Source: Gemmatimonadota bacterium (GTDB lineage: Bacteria; Latescibacterota; UBA2968; GCA-2709665). Taken from it: DNA of 42,084 bases. This document shows, one piece after another, positions 8,670 to 16,806 of the stretch. The stretch spans positions 321,057-363,140 of the forward strand of contig JAPPNU010000062.1 in the NCBI GenBank assembly GCA_028873695.1. Reading direction: 5' to 3'. A program made the position numbers and the translations under genes. Position 1 is the first letter of the stretch; the number at the start of each line of letters is the position of its first letter. Under the pieces are notes generated by a model. That model saw only the letters and a list, made by a program, of their open reading frames with translations, was not told the DNA's origin and ran no database searches.

Positions 8670-9644
8670 ATGCGGGTGCTGGTAACGGACTATGCGTGGG
8701 GCGACCTCAGTGTGGAACAAAACGTGCTGGAGGGCATCGGGGTCGAACTGGTGGCCGCGCCCGACGGTAGCGAAGCAACGCTGGCGCGGCTGGCAGTCGG
8801 CGCCAGCGGCATCATGACCTGCTGGGCCCAGACCACGAGGCGGGTGATTGAGGCCGCGCTGCCGGATCTGAAGGTTGTCACGCGTTACGGTGTGGGGCTG
8901 GACAATATAGACGTGGCCTATGCGACCGCTCGGAAGATCCCCGTGGCATACGTGCCGGACTACTGTATGTCCGACGTGGCGGAGCACGCGATGGCGCTGT
9001 TGCTGGCGCTCTCGCGAAAGGTGGCGGGATTCGACCGTTCGGTTCGCGGGGACGTCTGGGATATACAGGCCTGCCTGCCCCTGAATCGCCTGACCGGGCG
9101 GACGCTGGGGCTCATCGGCTTCGGCCGCATCGCACGGGAGGTCGCGGCCCGCGCGGCCCCGTTCGGACTTCGAGTCATTGCGACCGCGCCTTCGCTGGAG
9201 CCGGGGACCACAGCGTCCGGGGGCGTCGAGGCCGTGACGCTGGATGCGTTGCTGGACACGTCGGACTACGTTTCGATCCACTGCCCTTCCACGAAAGCGA
9301 CGAAGGGACTCATCGACGCCGGGGCCCTGCACAGGATGAAACCCACGGCCTGCCTGATCAATACCTCGCGAGGCGATATCGTGGACGAGACCGCGCTGGC
9401 CGATGCGCTGGACGCGGGCGTGATTGCGGGGGCCGCCCTGGACGTCCGCGTAGAAGAACCGCCGGGCGATGGCGACCGGCTTATCGGGATGCCTCAGGTG
9501 ATCCATACGCCCCACGCCGCGTTCTATTCGACGGAATCCCTGATCGAACTGCGGGAACGCGCCGCCACGGAAACCCGCAGGGCGCTGCAGGGAGAAGATC
9601 CGGAAAACCTGGTGAATCCGGAATACCGGCGGGAGGGCGGGTGA
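8670..9644 (+). CDS. D-isomer 2-hydroxyacid dehydrogenase (SerA/CtBP-like)
   Basis: This 324-residue NAD(P)-dependent dehydrogenase would interconvert a 2-hydroxyacid and a 2-ketoacid. The dinucleotide-binding GFGRIA starts at residue 150. The catalytic set is visible as Arg in NTSRGDIVDE, Glu in RVEEPPGD and His in HTPHAAF. The frame stays open further upstream, but GGAGGG at 8658-8663 lies 6 bases before the ATG at 8670; an ATG at 8664 is too close to it. It is similar to the catalytic half of phosphoglycerate dehydrogenase but lacks the ACT domain, so it is probably not the serine-pathway enzyme. It lies 22 bases after the M20 gene. Confidence 0.88.
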   Translation: MRVLVTDYAWGDLSVEQNVLEGIGVELVAAPDGSEATLARLAVGASGIMTCWAQTTRRVIEAALPDLKVVTRYGVGLDNIDVAYATARKIPVAYVPDYCMSDVAEHAMALLLALSRKVAGFDRSVRGDVWDIQACLPLNRLTGRTLGLIGFGRIAREVAARAAPFGLRVIATAPSLEPGTTASGGVEAVTLDALLDTSDYVSIHCPSTKATKGLIDAGALHRMKPTACLINTSRGDIVDETALADALDAGVIAGAALDVRVEEPPGDGDRLIGMPQVIHTPHAAFYSTESLIELRERAATETRRALQGEDPENLVNPEYRREGG

Positions 9645-9648
9645 CGCA

Positions 9649-11016
9649 ATGTCCGAAAGACCCAATATCCTGATTCTCATGTGCGACCAGTTGCGGCGCG
9701 ACGCGCTGTCGGTCCACGGCGACGTGAACCTGAAAACGCCGAATATCGACGCGCTCGCGACGCGGGGCGTCAGATTCTCGAACGCCTGTTCGACCTATCC
9801 GATCTGCGTACCGTTCCGTTTCACATTCATGACGGGGGAGTACGCCCACAGCCGCAAGGTTCCCGGTATCGAGTACCGGATGTCACCCACCGAATTCACG
9901 TTGGCCGACGCGTTCAATGAGGCGGGTTACGAAACGGTCTACGTGGGAAAGTGGCACCTGGACGGCGGTCACGGGCGCATGGGTTCCGCGCTCGAGTGCG
10001 GGCGTACTCCGGTGCCGCGGGCGTACCAGGGCCGCTGGGAGAAGTGGTTCGGATTCGAGCTCAGGAACGCGCCCTTCGACACCTATTATTTCGTGGACGA
10101 CGATCCGACGCCCAGGCCCATCGAAGGCTATCAGACCGATGGGTTGTACGATATCGGAATGAACTACCTGGCAGAGGAAAGGGATCGCTCGAGGCCGTTC
10201 TGTATGGTCATTTCGGTTGAGCCCCCGCACGACCCGTTCGAAGCGCCGCCCGACGTTCAGGCGGCATGGGAAGCCAGGGAAATCGAACTGCCGCCCAATT
10301 TCGAGGCGTCCGACGCCGCGCGCTCCGAGGCATTCGTGCTGGATCGCAAGCGGTATTACGCGATGGTTGAGAATCTGGATGACAACGTCAAGCGGATGAC
10401 GGAATTCCTGGAGTCGCAGGGTCTGGCTGACAATACCGTTGTGATGTTCGTCTCGGACCACGGTGAACTGGGCGGCAGCCACGGACTGAAGGGGAAGCAA
10501 TGGCCGTACGAGGAATCCGTGGGCATTCCCGCGATAGTCCACGACCCTCGTTTTCCCGGTAACGCGGGCGCCGCCATCGCGGACCCGATCTGCGCGGAGG
10601 ATTTTTTCCCAACGCTACTGGGGCTGGCGGGGTTGACTCCCGGCGAACATCTGCCGGGTACGGACCTGTCTCCGCTGATTCACGGTGAAATCGAGTCGCT
10701 GGATCGGGAAGGCGTACTGTTGGAATTCGTGGCGGAACTCCGCAAGGGAATGGCGTTCAACCGGTGGGTATGGCGCGGGTTTCGCAGCCGGCGGTACAAA
10801 TACACCGTCCGGGGAGACAAGATGGGCGCCGGCGCGTGGCAGTTTTTCGATCTGGAAGCCGATCCGTACGAACTGAGGAACCTGATCGATCACCCCGGCT
10901 TCCAGGACGAGATCGCGCGGCACCACAGGCTTCTCAGGGATCGGCTGATCGAGACCGGCGACCACTTCGTGTTGCTGCCGGCCTTCGGCTGCGACGGGGT
11001 GAATATTTGGCAATAA
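9649..11016 (+). CDS. Type I sulfatase (alkaline phosphatase superfamily)
   Basis: This 455-residue protein would hydrolyse a sulfate ester. The N-terminus RPNILILMCDQ is the sulfatase metal-binding start. CVPFR at 53-57 is the C-x-P-x-R site whose cysteine becomes formylglycine; position four is Phe rather than the usual Ser or Thr. KWHLDGG, FVSDHGELGGSHG and the C-terminal FFDLEADPYELRNL, all normal in the family, follow. No signal peptide is visible, so it probably acts in the cytoplasm. It starts 4 bases after the dehydrogenase stop and ends the run. The maturase is not in the window. A choline-sulfatase-like or glycan-derived substrate is possible. Confidence 0.93.
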   Translation: MSERPNILILMCDQLRRDALSVHGDVNLKTPNIDALATRGVRFSNACSTYPICVPFRFTFMTGEYAHSRKVPGIEYRMSPTEFTLADAFNEAGYETVYVGKWHLDGGHGRMGSALECGRTPVPRAYQGRWEKWFGFELRNAPFDTYYFVDDDPTPRPIEGYQTDGLYDIGMNYLAEERDRSRPFCMVISVEPPHDPFEAPPDVQAAWEAREIELPPNFEASDAARSEAFVLDRKRYYAMVENLDDNVKRMTEFLESQGLADNTVVMFVSDHGELGGSHGLKGKQWPYEESVGIPAIVHDPRFPGNAGAAIADPICAEDFFPTLLGLAGLTPGEHLPGTDLSPLIHGEIESLDREGVLLEFVAELRKGMAFNRWVWRGFRSRRYKYTVRGDKMGAGAWQFFDLEADPYELRNLIDHPGFQDEIARHHRLLRDRLIETGDHFVLLPAFGCDGVNIWQ

Positions 11017-11055
11017 CGATGGGAATCGGCGACACGGTGTGTGTATGTCGATGTA

Positions 11056-12096
11056 TTACGTCGTCTGGAACCAGTCGCGGAAGGCGGGTTCGTAAGGGGG
11101 GCGGGCCACGCCCTTCTCGGTGACGATTGCCGTGACCAGACGCGCGGGCGTGACGTCGAAGGCCGGATTGTAGACGGTGACGCCACCCGGTGCGGTCTGT
11201 CTGCCCATCCCGCGAGTGATTTCTTCCGGTTTCCGCTCTTCGATGGGAATATCCTCGCCGCATGGCAGGGACATATCGATGGTGGAGAGCGGAGCGGCAA
11301 CGTAGAACGGCACGTTATGCTCGCGTGCCAGAATGGCCAGACCGTAGGTGCCGATCTTGTTGGCAACGTCGCCGTTGGCGGCAATGCGGTCGGCGCCGAC
11401 GATGACGCTGTCGATGTTCTTCTGCCGCAGGACCGACGCCGCCATGCTGTCGCAGATCACCGTGACGTCGACGCCGCTTTGCCGGAGTTCCCACGCCGTG
11501 AGCCGCGACCCCTGCAGCAGCGGGCGGGTTTCATCGGCGAAAACAGCGACCTGTTTCCCGGCTTCAATGGCGGCATAGATCACGGCCAGCGCTGTGCCGT
11601 AATCCGCAGTGGCCAGGGCGCCCGCGTTGCAGTGGGTGAGTACGGTGGCGTTGCGGTTGAGCAGTTCGGCGCCGTTCTTCCCAATCCGCCTGCAGACTCT
11701 CCTGTCTTCCTCGAAGATCTCCTGCGCTTCCTCCAGCAGCCGGTCCCGGATCTCAACGGGATGCAGATCGGCGACTTCGCCAAGCCGTCTGCCCATCCGG
11801 TCCAGCGCCCAGAAGAGATTTACCGCGGTGGGCCGGGTTCGAGCCAGTCTCTCGATTGCCTTCCTCGTCCCTGAGACGATATCCGACCCCGAGGCCAGGG
11901 CTTCCCGCGCGCCGATAGCGACGCCGTACGCCGCGGCCACGCCAATCGCGGGAGCGCCCCGGACTCTGAGACTCTCGATGGCTTCGGCAACGGTTTCGAC
12001 GTCTCCGCAGTCGATATGGACGTATCGTTCGGGCAGCAACGTCTGATCGATCAGCCGGAGGAAGTCATCTTCCCATGCGATGGTTGGAACAGGCAT
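11056..12096 (-). CDS. mtnA: S-methyl-5-thioribose-1-phosphate isomerase
   Basis: This enzyme converts methylthioribose-1-phosphate to methylthioribulose-1-phosphate in methionine salvage, or an analogous deoxyribose step. It is 346 residues from the ATG at 12096; a longer frame exists, but its extra 17 residues come from the intergenic repeat. Signatures are RGAPAIGVAAAYG, THCNAGALAT with the catalytic cysteine, and GADRIAANGDVANKIGTYG with the catalytic aspartate. It is related to eIF-2B alpha/delta, but the catalytic motifs favour mtnA. No other methionine-salvage genes are near. It converges on the sulfatase gene with 39 bases between stops. Confidence 0.95.
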   Translation of the reverse strand: MPVPTIAWEDDFLRLIDQTLLPERYVHIDCGDVETVAEAIESLRVRGAPAIGVAAAYGVAIGAREALASGSDIVSGTRKAIERLARTRPTAVNLFWALDRMGRRLGEVADLHPVEIRDRLLEEAQEIFEEDRRVCRRIGKNGAELLNRNATVLTHCNAGALATADYGTALAVIYAAIEAGKQVAVFADETRPLLQGSRLTAWELRQSGVDVTVICDSMAASVLRQKNIDSVIVGADRIAANGDVANKIGTYGLAILAREHNVPFYVAAPLSTIDMSLPCGEDIPIEERKPEEITRGMGRQTAPGGVTVYNPAFDVTPARLVTAIVTEKGVARPPYEPAFRDWFQTT

Positions 12097-12105
12097 CGGT
12101 CGTAG

Positions 12106-12234
12106 CGAGGAGTGAGGAAAGAGGAGTGAGGAGTGAGAGAAACCCAATTCGTCCCCTCTCTTTTCTCACTTCTCTCCACTTACTCCTCGCCTCTCGCTTT
12201 CTCTCTTTTCTCACTACTCTCCACTCACTCCTCG
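12106..12234. repeat. Three-armed polypurine/polypyrimidine repeat
   Basis: Two 34-base direct copies (12156-12189 and 12201-12234) differ at only two positions. Both begin CTCTCTTTTCTCACT and end ACTCCTCG. A third, more diverged copy lies inverted at 12106-12139. The arms can pair into a hairpin between rsfS and mtnA. The unit itself is built from smaller GAGGAGT/GAGTGAG steps. No protein is plausible here. Confidence 0.7.
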
Positions 12235-12259
12235 ATTCCGTACCTGCGACGCAAGGTCG

Positions 12260-12649
12260 TCAGGAGAGTTCCACGGAGGACGTTTCGGCGAGTGAGGGAT
12301 CTTCTTCGATCCGCTCGCACGGGGCGTCTCCCCAAAGGCGCTCGAGGCGGTAGAACGCCCGCGCCTTCGGCTGGAAGATGTGTACGACCACGTCGATGTA
12401 GTCGAACAGAACCCAGGTGCGCGATTCCTGTCCCTCGATATGCCACGGCCGGTAGCCCGCTGCTTTCGTGCCTTCCTGCAGCGCGTCCGCGAGGGCCCTG
12501 ACGTGCACGTCCGAATTGCCGGTACAGATGAGAAAGTAGTCCGCGACGTCGGAGACCGTGCGCAGATCGATCAGAAGCAGGTCTTCGCCCTTTCGGGACT
12601 GAAGGCACTCGACGCAGAGATCCAGTATTTCGCGCAGTTGATTGGACAA
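12260..12649 (-). CDS. rsfS: Ribosomal silencing factor RsfS (YbeB/Iojap)
   Basis: This 129-residue protein of the RsfS family binds ribosomal protein uL14 and blocks 30S-50S joining during starvation. Family landmarks are KGEDLLLIDLR, the DYFLICTGNSDVHVRALAD segment, GYRPWHIEG and WVLFDYIDVVVHIF. The length is normal. It follows the LytR_C gene by about 30 bases on the same strand, a neighbour pairing common in several phyla, and is probably cotranscribed with it. The three-armed repeat separates it from mtnA. Confidence 0.96.
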   Translation of the reverse strand: MSNQLREILDLCVECLQSRKGEDLLLIDLRTVSDVADYFLICTGNSDVHVRALADALQEGTKAAGYRPWHIEGQESRTWVLFDYIDVVVHIFQPKARAFYRLERLWGDAPCERIEEDPSLAETSSVELS

Positions 12650-12679
12650 TGCGGTTCCGTTCCGTGACTGAAAGGCTCA

Positions 12680-13240
12680 CTATCGCACGGGGTGACGCGT
12701 TGTGTGCTGCTGTCGCGGCGGGTCGCGGGTAAAGATTTCCAGCCGATCGTAATCCAGGCCTATGATGACTGCGACCTGTTCGATGCGATATGGGTCGTGT
12801 ACGATCTGTTGAATGTGTGTCCGAAGCCCCATCGCACCGGCCACTTTGCGGGCGTTTTCAAGGTTTCCGGTCCGGTCGATGACGATGGTTTCGGGATAGT
12901 TGAAGCTATCGGCGTTTTTCCAGGTCATAACGTCGAAACCCGCTTCCCGCAGGTATCGCCCCGCCTTTTCCGCAACCCCGGCAACGCCGCAGCCGTTGAG
13001 TACTTCGATGCGGATCCCCTGTATCGTCTCCGGATCCGGTATCGCGAGAGATTCCGGTTCCGAAACGGCGAATGACTCCGGCTCCGGAACAGCGAAAGAC
13101 TTCGGCTTCGGCGCGGATAAGGGTTCATGCTCCGAGGCGGCAGAAGGAGATTCGTGCCGCAGCCGTCGCTGAACGTCGAAGACGAACATTCCTGCAAGGG
13201 TTACCGCCGCCGCGGCAAACAGGACGATTTTCCGTGACAT
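12680..13240 (-). CDS. Membrane-anchored LytR C-terminal-domain protein
   Basis: This 186-residue protein has an N-terminal membrane anchor (about residues 5-22, IVLFAAAAVTLAGMFVF). A low-complexity linker follows, made of repeated PEPESFAV/SEPESLAI-like units at about 40-72. A LytR_C domain at about 75-165 has IRIEVLNGCGVAGVAEKAG and a later GNLENARKVAGAMG. LytR_C domains are usually extracytoplasmic and cell-envelope associated, with no enzymatic activity known. It sits just upstream of rsfS, a common pairing. The Pro/Glu/Ser repeats are visible as near-identical DNA copies around 13030-13120, so their number could vary. Confidence 0.85.
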   Translation of the reverse strand: MSRKIVLFAAAAVTLAGMFVFDVQRRLRHESPSAASEHEPLSAPKPKSFAVPEPESFAVSEPESLAIPDPETIQGIRIEVLNGCGVAGVAEKAGRYLREAGFDVMTWKNADSFNYPETIVIDRTGNLENARKVAGAMGLRTHIQQIVHDPYRIEQVAVIIGLDYDRLEIFTRDPPRQQHTTRHPVR

Positions 13241-13331
13241 GCGCTATGCCCGAAAAACGGAACGGGACACTGCCCGGACCGAACACTGCCGGACGCATGT
13301 CCCGTATGAATGAGCAGCCGCGAGACGATTC

Positions 13332-13808
13332 TCAATACCGATACCGGCCGCCGGATCTATAATAGGGCGAATTGCTCAATTGAATCTCGATCTGGATGTT
13401 TTCCCTCGGCTGATAAAACATGCCCACGTAGGGAATGACAAGCCTTGTGCTGTTGCCCATGGAGGATCCGAAGGCGGAGTTGCCCTGTAACAGGTGTTCG
13501 AGGCTGACCTGCGCCTCGATCAACAGGGGCCTTTTTGTATTTGCGCGGTAACTGATGGTATTGAGATAGTACTGGCTTGCGCCGCCGAAGGCGCCGGAAC
13601 GGAAGTTGAACCCGACCGTATTCCTGAACGAAAGCCTGCCTGAGTCCAACAGACCCTTGAACTTTTCACCCAGACCGAGAGGTTTGGGCGAAAAGTCGAT
13701 TGTTTTCAGGCCGGGAAGTTTCACGGGCTGAGGTTGGAGCAACGGTTCAGCCGACGCCGAAGCAACCGCGAGTAACGAAATGGCGAGTGAAAACACGAGC
13801 ATTCTCAT
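13332..13808 (-). CDS. Small secreted protein, function unknown
   Basis: This is a 158-residue hypothetical protein. The start at 13808 is chosen because AGGAGG lies 8 bases before it; it also begins a clean signal peptide, MRMLVFSLAISLLAVASASA, cleaved before EPLLQ. The mature part is rich in alternating hydrophobic stretches with Tyr, Asn and Ser (SFRNTVGFNF, YYLNTISYRA, LLIEAQVSLEH, IQIEIQLSNSPYY). This suggests several beta-strands, perhaps a small outer-membrane or surface beta protein; that is inference. It is monocistronic behind its own promoter at 13864-13892. I do not recognise a family. Confidence 0.75.
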   Translation of the reverse strand: MRMLVFSLAISLLAVASASAEPLLQPQPVKLPGLKTIDFSPKPLGLGEKFKGLLDSGRLSFRNTVGFNFRSGAFGGASQYYLNTISYRANTKRPLLIEAQVSLEHLLQGNSAFGSSMGNSTRLVIPYVGMFYQPRENIQIEIQLSNSPYYRSGGRYRY

Positions 13809-13863
13809 TGGGTCTTCCTCCTGCATCCCCGGCACGTAACGCCGCATTCAGTAATTGAGTTAA

Positions 13864-13892
13864 AGAATACGACAACAAAAACGGCTTGTCAA
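13864..13892 (-). promoter_or_regulatory. Promoter for the small secreted protein gene
   Basis: On the minus strand a perfect TTGACA (13892-13887), 17 bases and TATTCT (13869-13864) give a start near 13857, about 50 bases before the ATG at 13808. Confidence 0.72.
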
Positions 13893-14108
13893 GGTCTATC
13901 GACGTAAGACACGATACCACCTGTTGGACGTTTGGGGGGCGAAAAGCGTTCCATATAACAGTCCGTGGGTGTTCCCTTGGCAATGGTTGGCGCTGTCGTT
14001 CGTGCGCCGCCACTCATCCGCCGATTTATCCCGTCTCGCCTTCCGCTATTCGTCCTGCACGCCCCGACAGGTTCTCGGTCGCTCATCCGAACGTCTGCTG
14101 TCGGACGT

Positions 14109-15230
14109 CTACGCCTCTTCCATCAGTTCCACGAACCGATCGAAGAGGTATTCTGCATCGTGCGGGCCCGCGGATGCTTCCGGGTGGTATTGTACGCAGA
14201 AGATGGGCAGGTGTTTGTGCCTCAACCCTTCCAGTGTGTTGTCATTCAGGTTGATATGGGTGACTTCCACCTCGCGGCGGTCCAGCGAGTCCGCGTCGAC
14301 GGCAAACCCGTGATTCTGGGAGGTGATTTCCACTTTGCCCGTATCCAGTTCCCTGACGGGCTGGTTGGCGCCCCGATGACCGAATTTCAATTTGTACGTC
14401 CGCCCGCCGAGGGCCAGCCCCAGCAGTTGATGGCCGAGGCAGATGCCAAAGGTGGGTCTGACGCGCATGAGCCGCCGGATGTTCTCCACCGCGCCGGTGA
14501 GCGGCTCGGGGTCGCCCGGACCGTTTGACAGGAAGATGCCGTGCGGGTCGATTTCCAGCAGTTGATCCGCCGGGGAGTCGGCAGGAAACACGGTGACGTC
14601 GCAGCCGCGGCTGACGAGGTATCGAAGGATGTTTCGCTTGACGCCGAAGTCGTATACGGCAACCCGGTAACGATGGCTTTCCGGGAGCGTTTCCGTCCGT
14701 CCGGTCTCATAGTTGAACAGGCCTTCGGTCCAGCGGTAGGGTTCGCTGCAACCGGCCTTTCGCGCAAGGTCCCGACCCGCCATACCCGGCGACTTCCTGG
14801 CCTTGTCGACCAGGCTGCCCGGGTCCGGGTCCAGGGTGGACAGGACGCTCTTCATGGCGCCTTCGTTGCGAATTCGCCGCGTCAGCGCCCGGGTGTCGAT
14901 CCCCTGTATGCCCAGGACGCCATTCCGTTTCAGGTAGTCGCCGAGAGGCTCGCACGAACGCCAGTTGCTTGGCAGTTCGCTGTATTCCCTGACCACGAAA
15001 CCCTCCACCTGGGGCCGCGCGGACTCGACGTCGTCCGTATTGACGCCGTAGTTTCCGATGAGGGGATAGGTCATCGTCACGATCTGACCCATGTAGGACG
15101 GATCCGTGAGGATTTCCTGGTATCCGGTGATACTGGTGTTGAAGACGACCTCGCCCACGCATTCACCGGGCGCGCCGAATGACTCTCCCTCATAGCAGGT
15201 GCCGTCTTCCAGGGCAAGGATGGCTTTCAT
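14109..15230 (-). CDS. carA: Carbamoyl-phosphate synthase small (glutaminase) subunit
   Basis: This subunit releases ammonia from glutamine and passes it to CarB for carbamoyl phosphate, feeding pyrimidines and arginine. It is 373 residues, the normal length. The N-terminal domain has GEVVFNTSITGYQE. The class I glutaminase domain has FLSNGPGDPEPL, the nucleophile C264 in FGICLGHQ, and H349/E351 in QYHPEAS completing the triad. It lies 81 bases downstream of pyrC on the same strand, so the two probably form a pyrimidine operon. carB is not in the window. Confidence 0.98.
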   Translation of the reverse strand: MKAILALEDGTCYEGESFGAPGECVGEVVFNTSITGYQEILTDPSYMGQIVTMTYPLIGNYGVNTDDVESARPQVEGFVVREYSELPSNWRSCEPLGDYLKRNGVLGIQGIDTRALTRRIRNEGAMKSVLSTLDPDPGSLVDKARKSPGMAGRDLARKAGCSEPYRWTEGLFNYETGRTETLPESHRYRVAVYDFGVKRNILRYLVSRGCDVTVFPADSPADQLLEIDPHGIFLSNGPGDPEPLTGAVENIRRLMRVRPTFGICLGHQLLGLALGGRTYKLKFGHRGANQPVRELDTGKVEITSQNHGFAVDADSLDRREVEVTHINLNDNTLEGLRHKHLPIFCVQYHPEASAGPHDAEYLFDRFVELMEEA

Positions 15231-15311
15231 GGATGCGAGTCGCTCCTCAGAGGCGCCGGCTTACGGGTCTGCCTGGCGGTCTCCGGCTCGGTGTCGCGTA
15301 TGGATCCCGCT

Positions 15312-16631
15312 TCATGCGGTTGGGGCCGCCCGGTCTCCGTTGTCGCCCGCGCTGTGGGTCACGCGTCCGCCGAGGATCGTGAGAATGGCCCTGCCGGTCA
15401 GCGTGTGCCCATGAAAGGGGGTGTTTCTGGACCTGGAGCGGAATTTATGGGCATTTACGACCCAGACGAGCGATGGATCGATGACCGACACGTCTCCGGG
15501 CGCTCCGGGAGTCAGCGTGCCGCCGGGTATACCCAGGATCCGCGCCGGCGTTGCGCTAAGCATACGGATAACGTCGGTTGCGGATAGGATGCCGGGTTCG
15601 ACAAGATGCGTGAAAAAGGCCCCGACGGCAGTCTCCAGCCCCAGGATTCCGTTTGGCGCTTCCGGGAAACGCCGGAATTTTTCCGTAACGGTGTGCGGCG
15701 CGTGGTCAGTGGCGAGTGCGTCAATCGTGCCGTCGGCGAGTCCCTTGAGCAGCGCATCGCGATCGTCGGCCGAACGCAGGGGAGGGCTCATCTTGCCCTG
15801 GGTACCGAAAACGCGCACGTCTTCGTCCGTGAGCGCGACGTGGTGCGGCGTGGCCTCGCAGGTCACCTGCAGACCCTCGGATTTCGCGCGTCGCACCAGG
15901 TCCACGGCGCGTCGAACGCTGATATGGAGGATATGCAGGCGTCCGCCAGCCGAACGCAGCAGGTTGATGTCCCGCTCGACCATGGCCGCCTCGCCTTCGG
16001 CCGGCATGCCTTTGATGCCCAGTTCGCGAGAGACGGCGCCTTCGTGCATGTGCCCGCCCCTTGTGAGCGCGAATACCTCGGTGTGCGGGCAGACGGGAAA
16101 TCCCCGCCGTTCCGACCGGCGCATGAGATCGCGCATGACGGCGTCGGATTCAATCGGCAGGCCGTCGTCCGAGAGTCCGACGGCGCCGGCGTCCAGAAGG
16201 GCGTCGACGTCGGTGATTTCCTCACCATTCATCCCTTTTGTCGCGCAGGCGATCGGATAGACGCGCGCATCCGCCTTCCGGGCCTTGTTCAGAATGTACT
16301 CGACGGTCTCGGGAGAATCGGTCGGCGGGTCGGTGTTCGGCAGGCAGGCAACCGCGGTAAACCCTCCTGAAGCCGCGGCCCGGCACCCGGATTCCACGGT
16401 CTCCTTCTCGGGAAATCCGGGGTCCCGCAGGTGGACGTGCATGTCGATGAGGCCGGGGACGACCAGCTTTCCGGTAACGTCGATGATATGAGCGCCGGCA
16501 GGGGGTTCGATTCCGGGGGCGATACGATCGATAAGCCCGTCGCGGATCAGAAGGTCCGCGGAAGCGTCGACCGCGTTGGCGGGATCGACGATTCGTCCGT
16601 TCCGAAGGAGAATTGGCGTGGCCGGGCTCAT
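15312..16631 (-). CDS. pyrC: Dihydroorotase
   Basis: This enzyme closes carbamoyl aspartate to dihydroorotate, the third step of pyrimidine synthesis. It is 439 residues, the long class I form. DMHVHLRDPGFPEKE carries the zinc pair H65 and H67, and ATDHAPH near residue 315 carries the catalytic aspartate. It is the first gene of a pyrC-carA unit with a strong promoter at 16671-16699 and a 33-base leader. pyrB, which often precedes pyrC, is absent here; upstream lies a divergent secreted-protein gene. No attenuator-like structure is visible in the short leader. Confidence 0.97.
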   Translation of the reverse strand: MSPATPILLRNGRIVDPANAVDASADLLIRDGLIDRIAPGIEPPAGAHIIDVTGKLVVPGLIDMHVHLRDPGFPEKETVESGCRAAASGGFTAVACLPNTDPPTDSPETVEYILNKARKADARVYPIACATKGMNGEEITDVDALLDAGAVGLSDDGLPIESDAVMRDLMRRSERRGFPVCPHTEVFALTRGGHMHEGAVSRELGIKGMPAEGEAAMVERDINLLRSAGGRLHILHISVRRAVDLVRRAKSEGLQVTCEATPHHVALTDEDVRVFGTQGKMSPPLRSADDRDALLKGLADGTIDALATDHAPHTVTEKFRRFPEAPNGILGLETAVGAFFTHLVEPGILSATDVIRMLSATPARILGIPGGTLTPGAPGDVSVIDPSLVWVVNAHKFRSRSRNTPFHGHTLTGRAILTILGGRVTHSAGDNGDRAAPTA

Positions 16632-16670
16632 TAGACGATGGAGATGCGATATTGGGAGATTTTGAATGCA

Positions 16671-16699
16671 AAGTTACCGGCGGGGGCCATTTCTGTCAA
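16671..16699 (-). promoter_or_regulatory. Promoter for pyrC-carA
   Basis: On the minus strand a perfect TTGACA (16699-16694), 17 bases and TAACTT (16676-16671) lie about 40 bases before the pyrC ATG. It is divergent from the promoter at 16740-16768. Confidence 0.72.
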
Positions 16700-16739
16700 G
16701 CGGATTCCTTGTAAGAACTGGTCATACACGTCTCGATGC

Positions 16740-16768
16740 TTGCTGTTTCGCAGGACGGTACGTATCTT
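16740..16768 (+). promoter_or_regulatory. Promoter for the transglutaminase-like gene
   Basis: TTGCTG at 16740-16745, 17 bases, then TATCTT at 16763-16768. The expected start is about 30 bases before the ATG at 16807. The -10 box is identical to that of the creatininase promoter. Confidence 0.65.
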
Positions 16769-16806
16769 TGCGTAGAATCGAAATCGACAAAGAATGGAGG
16801 CCTCCC

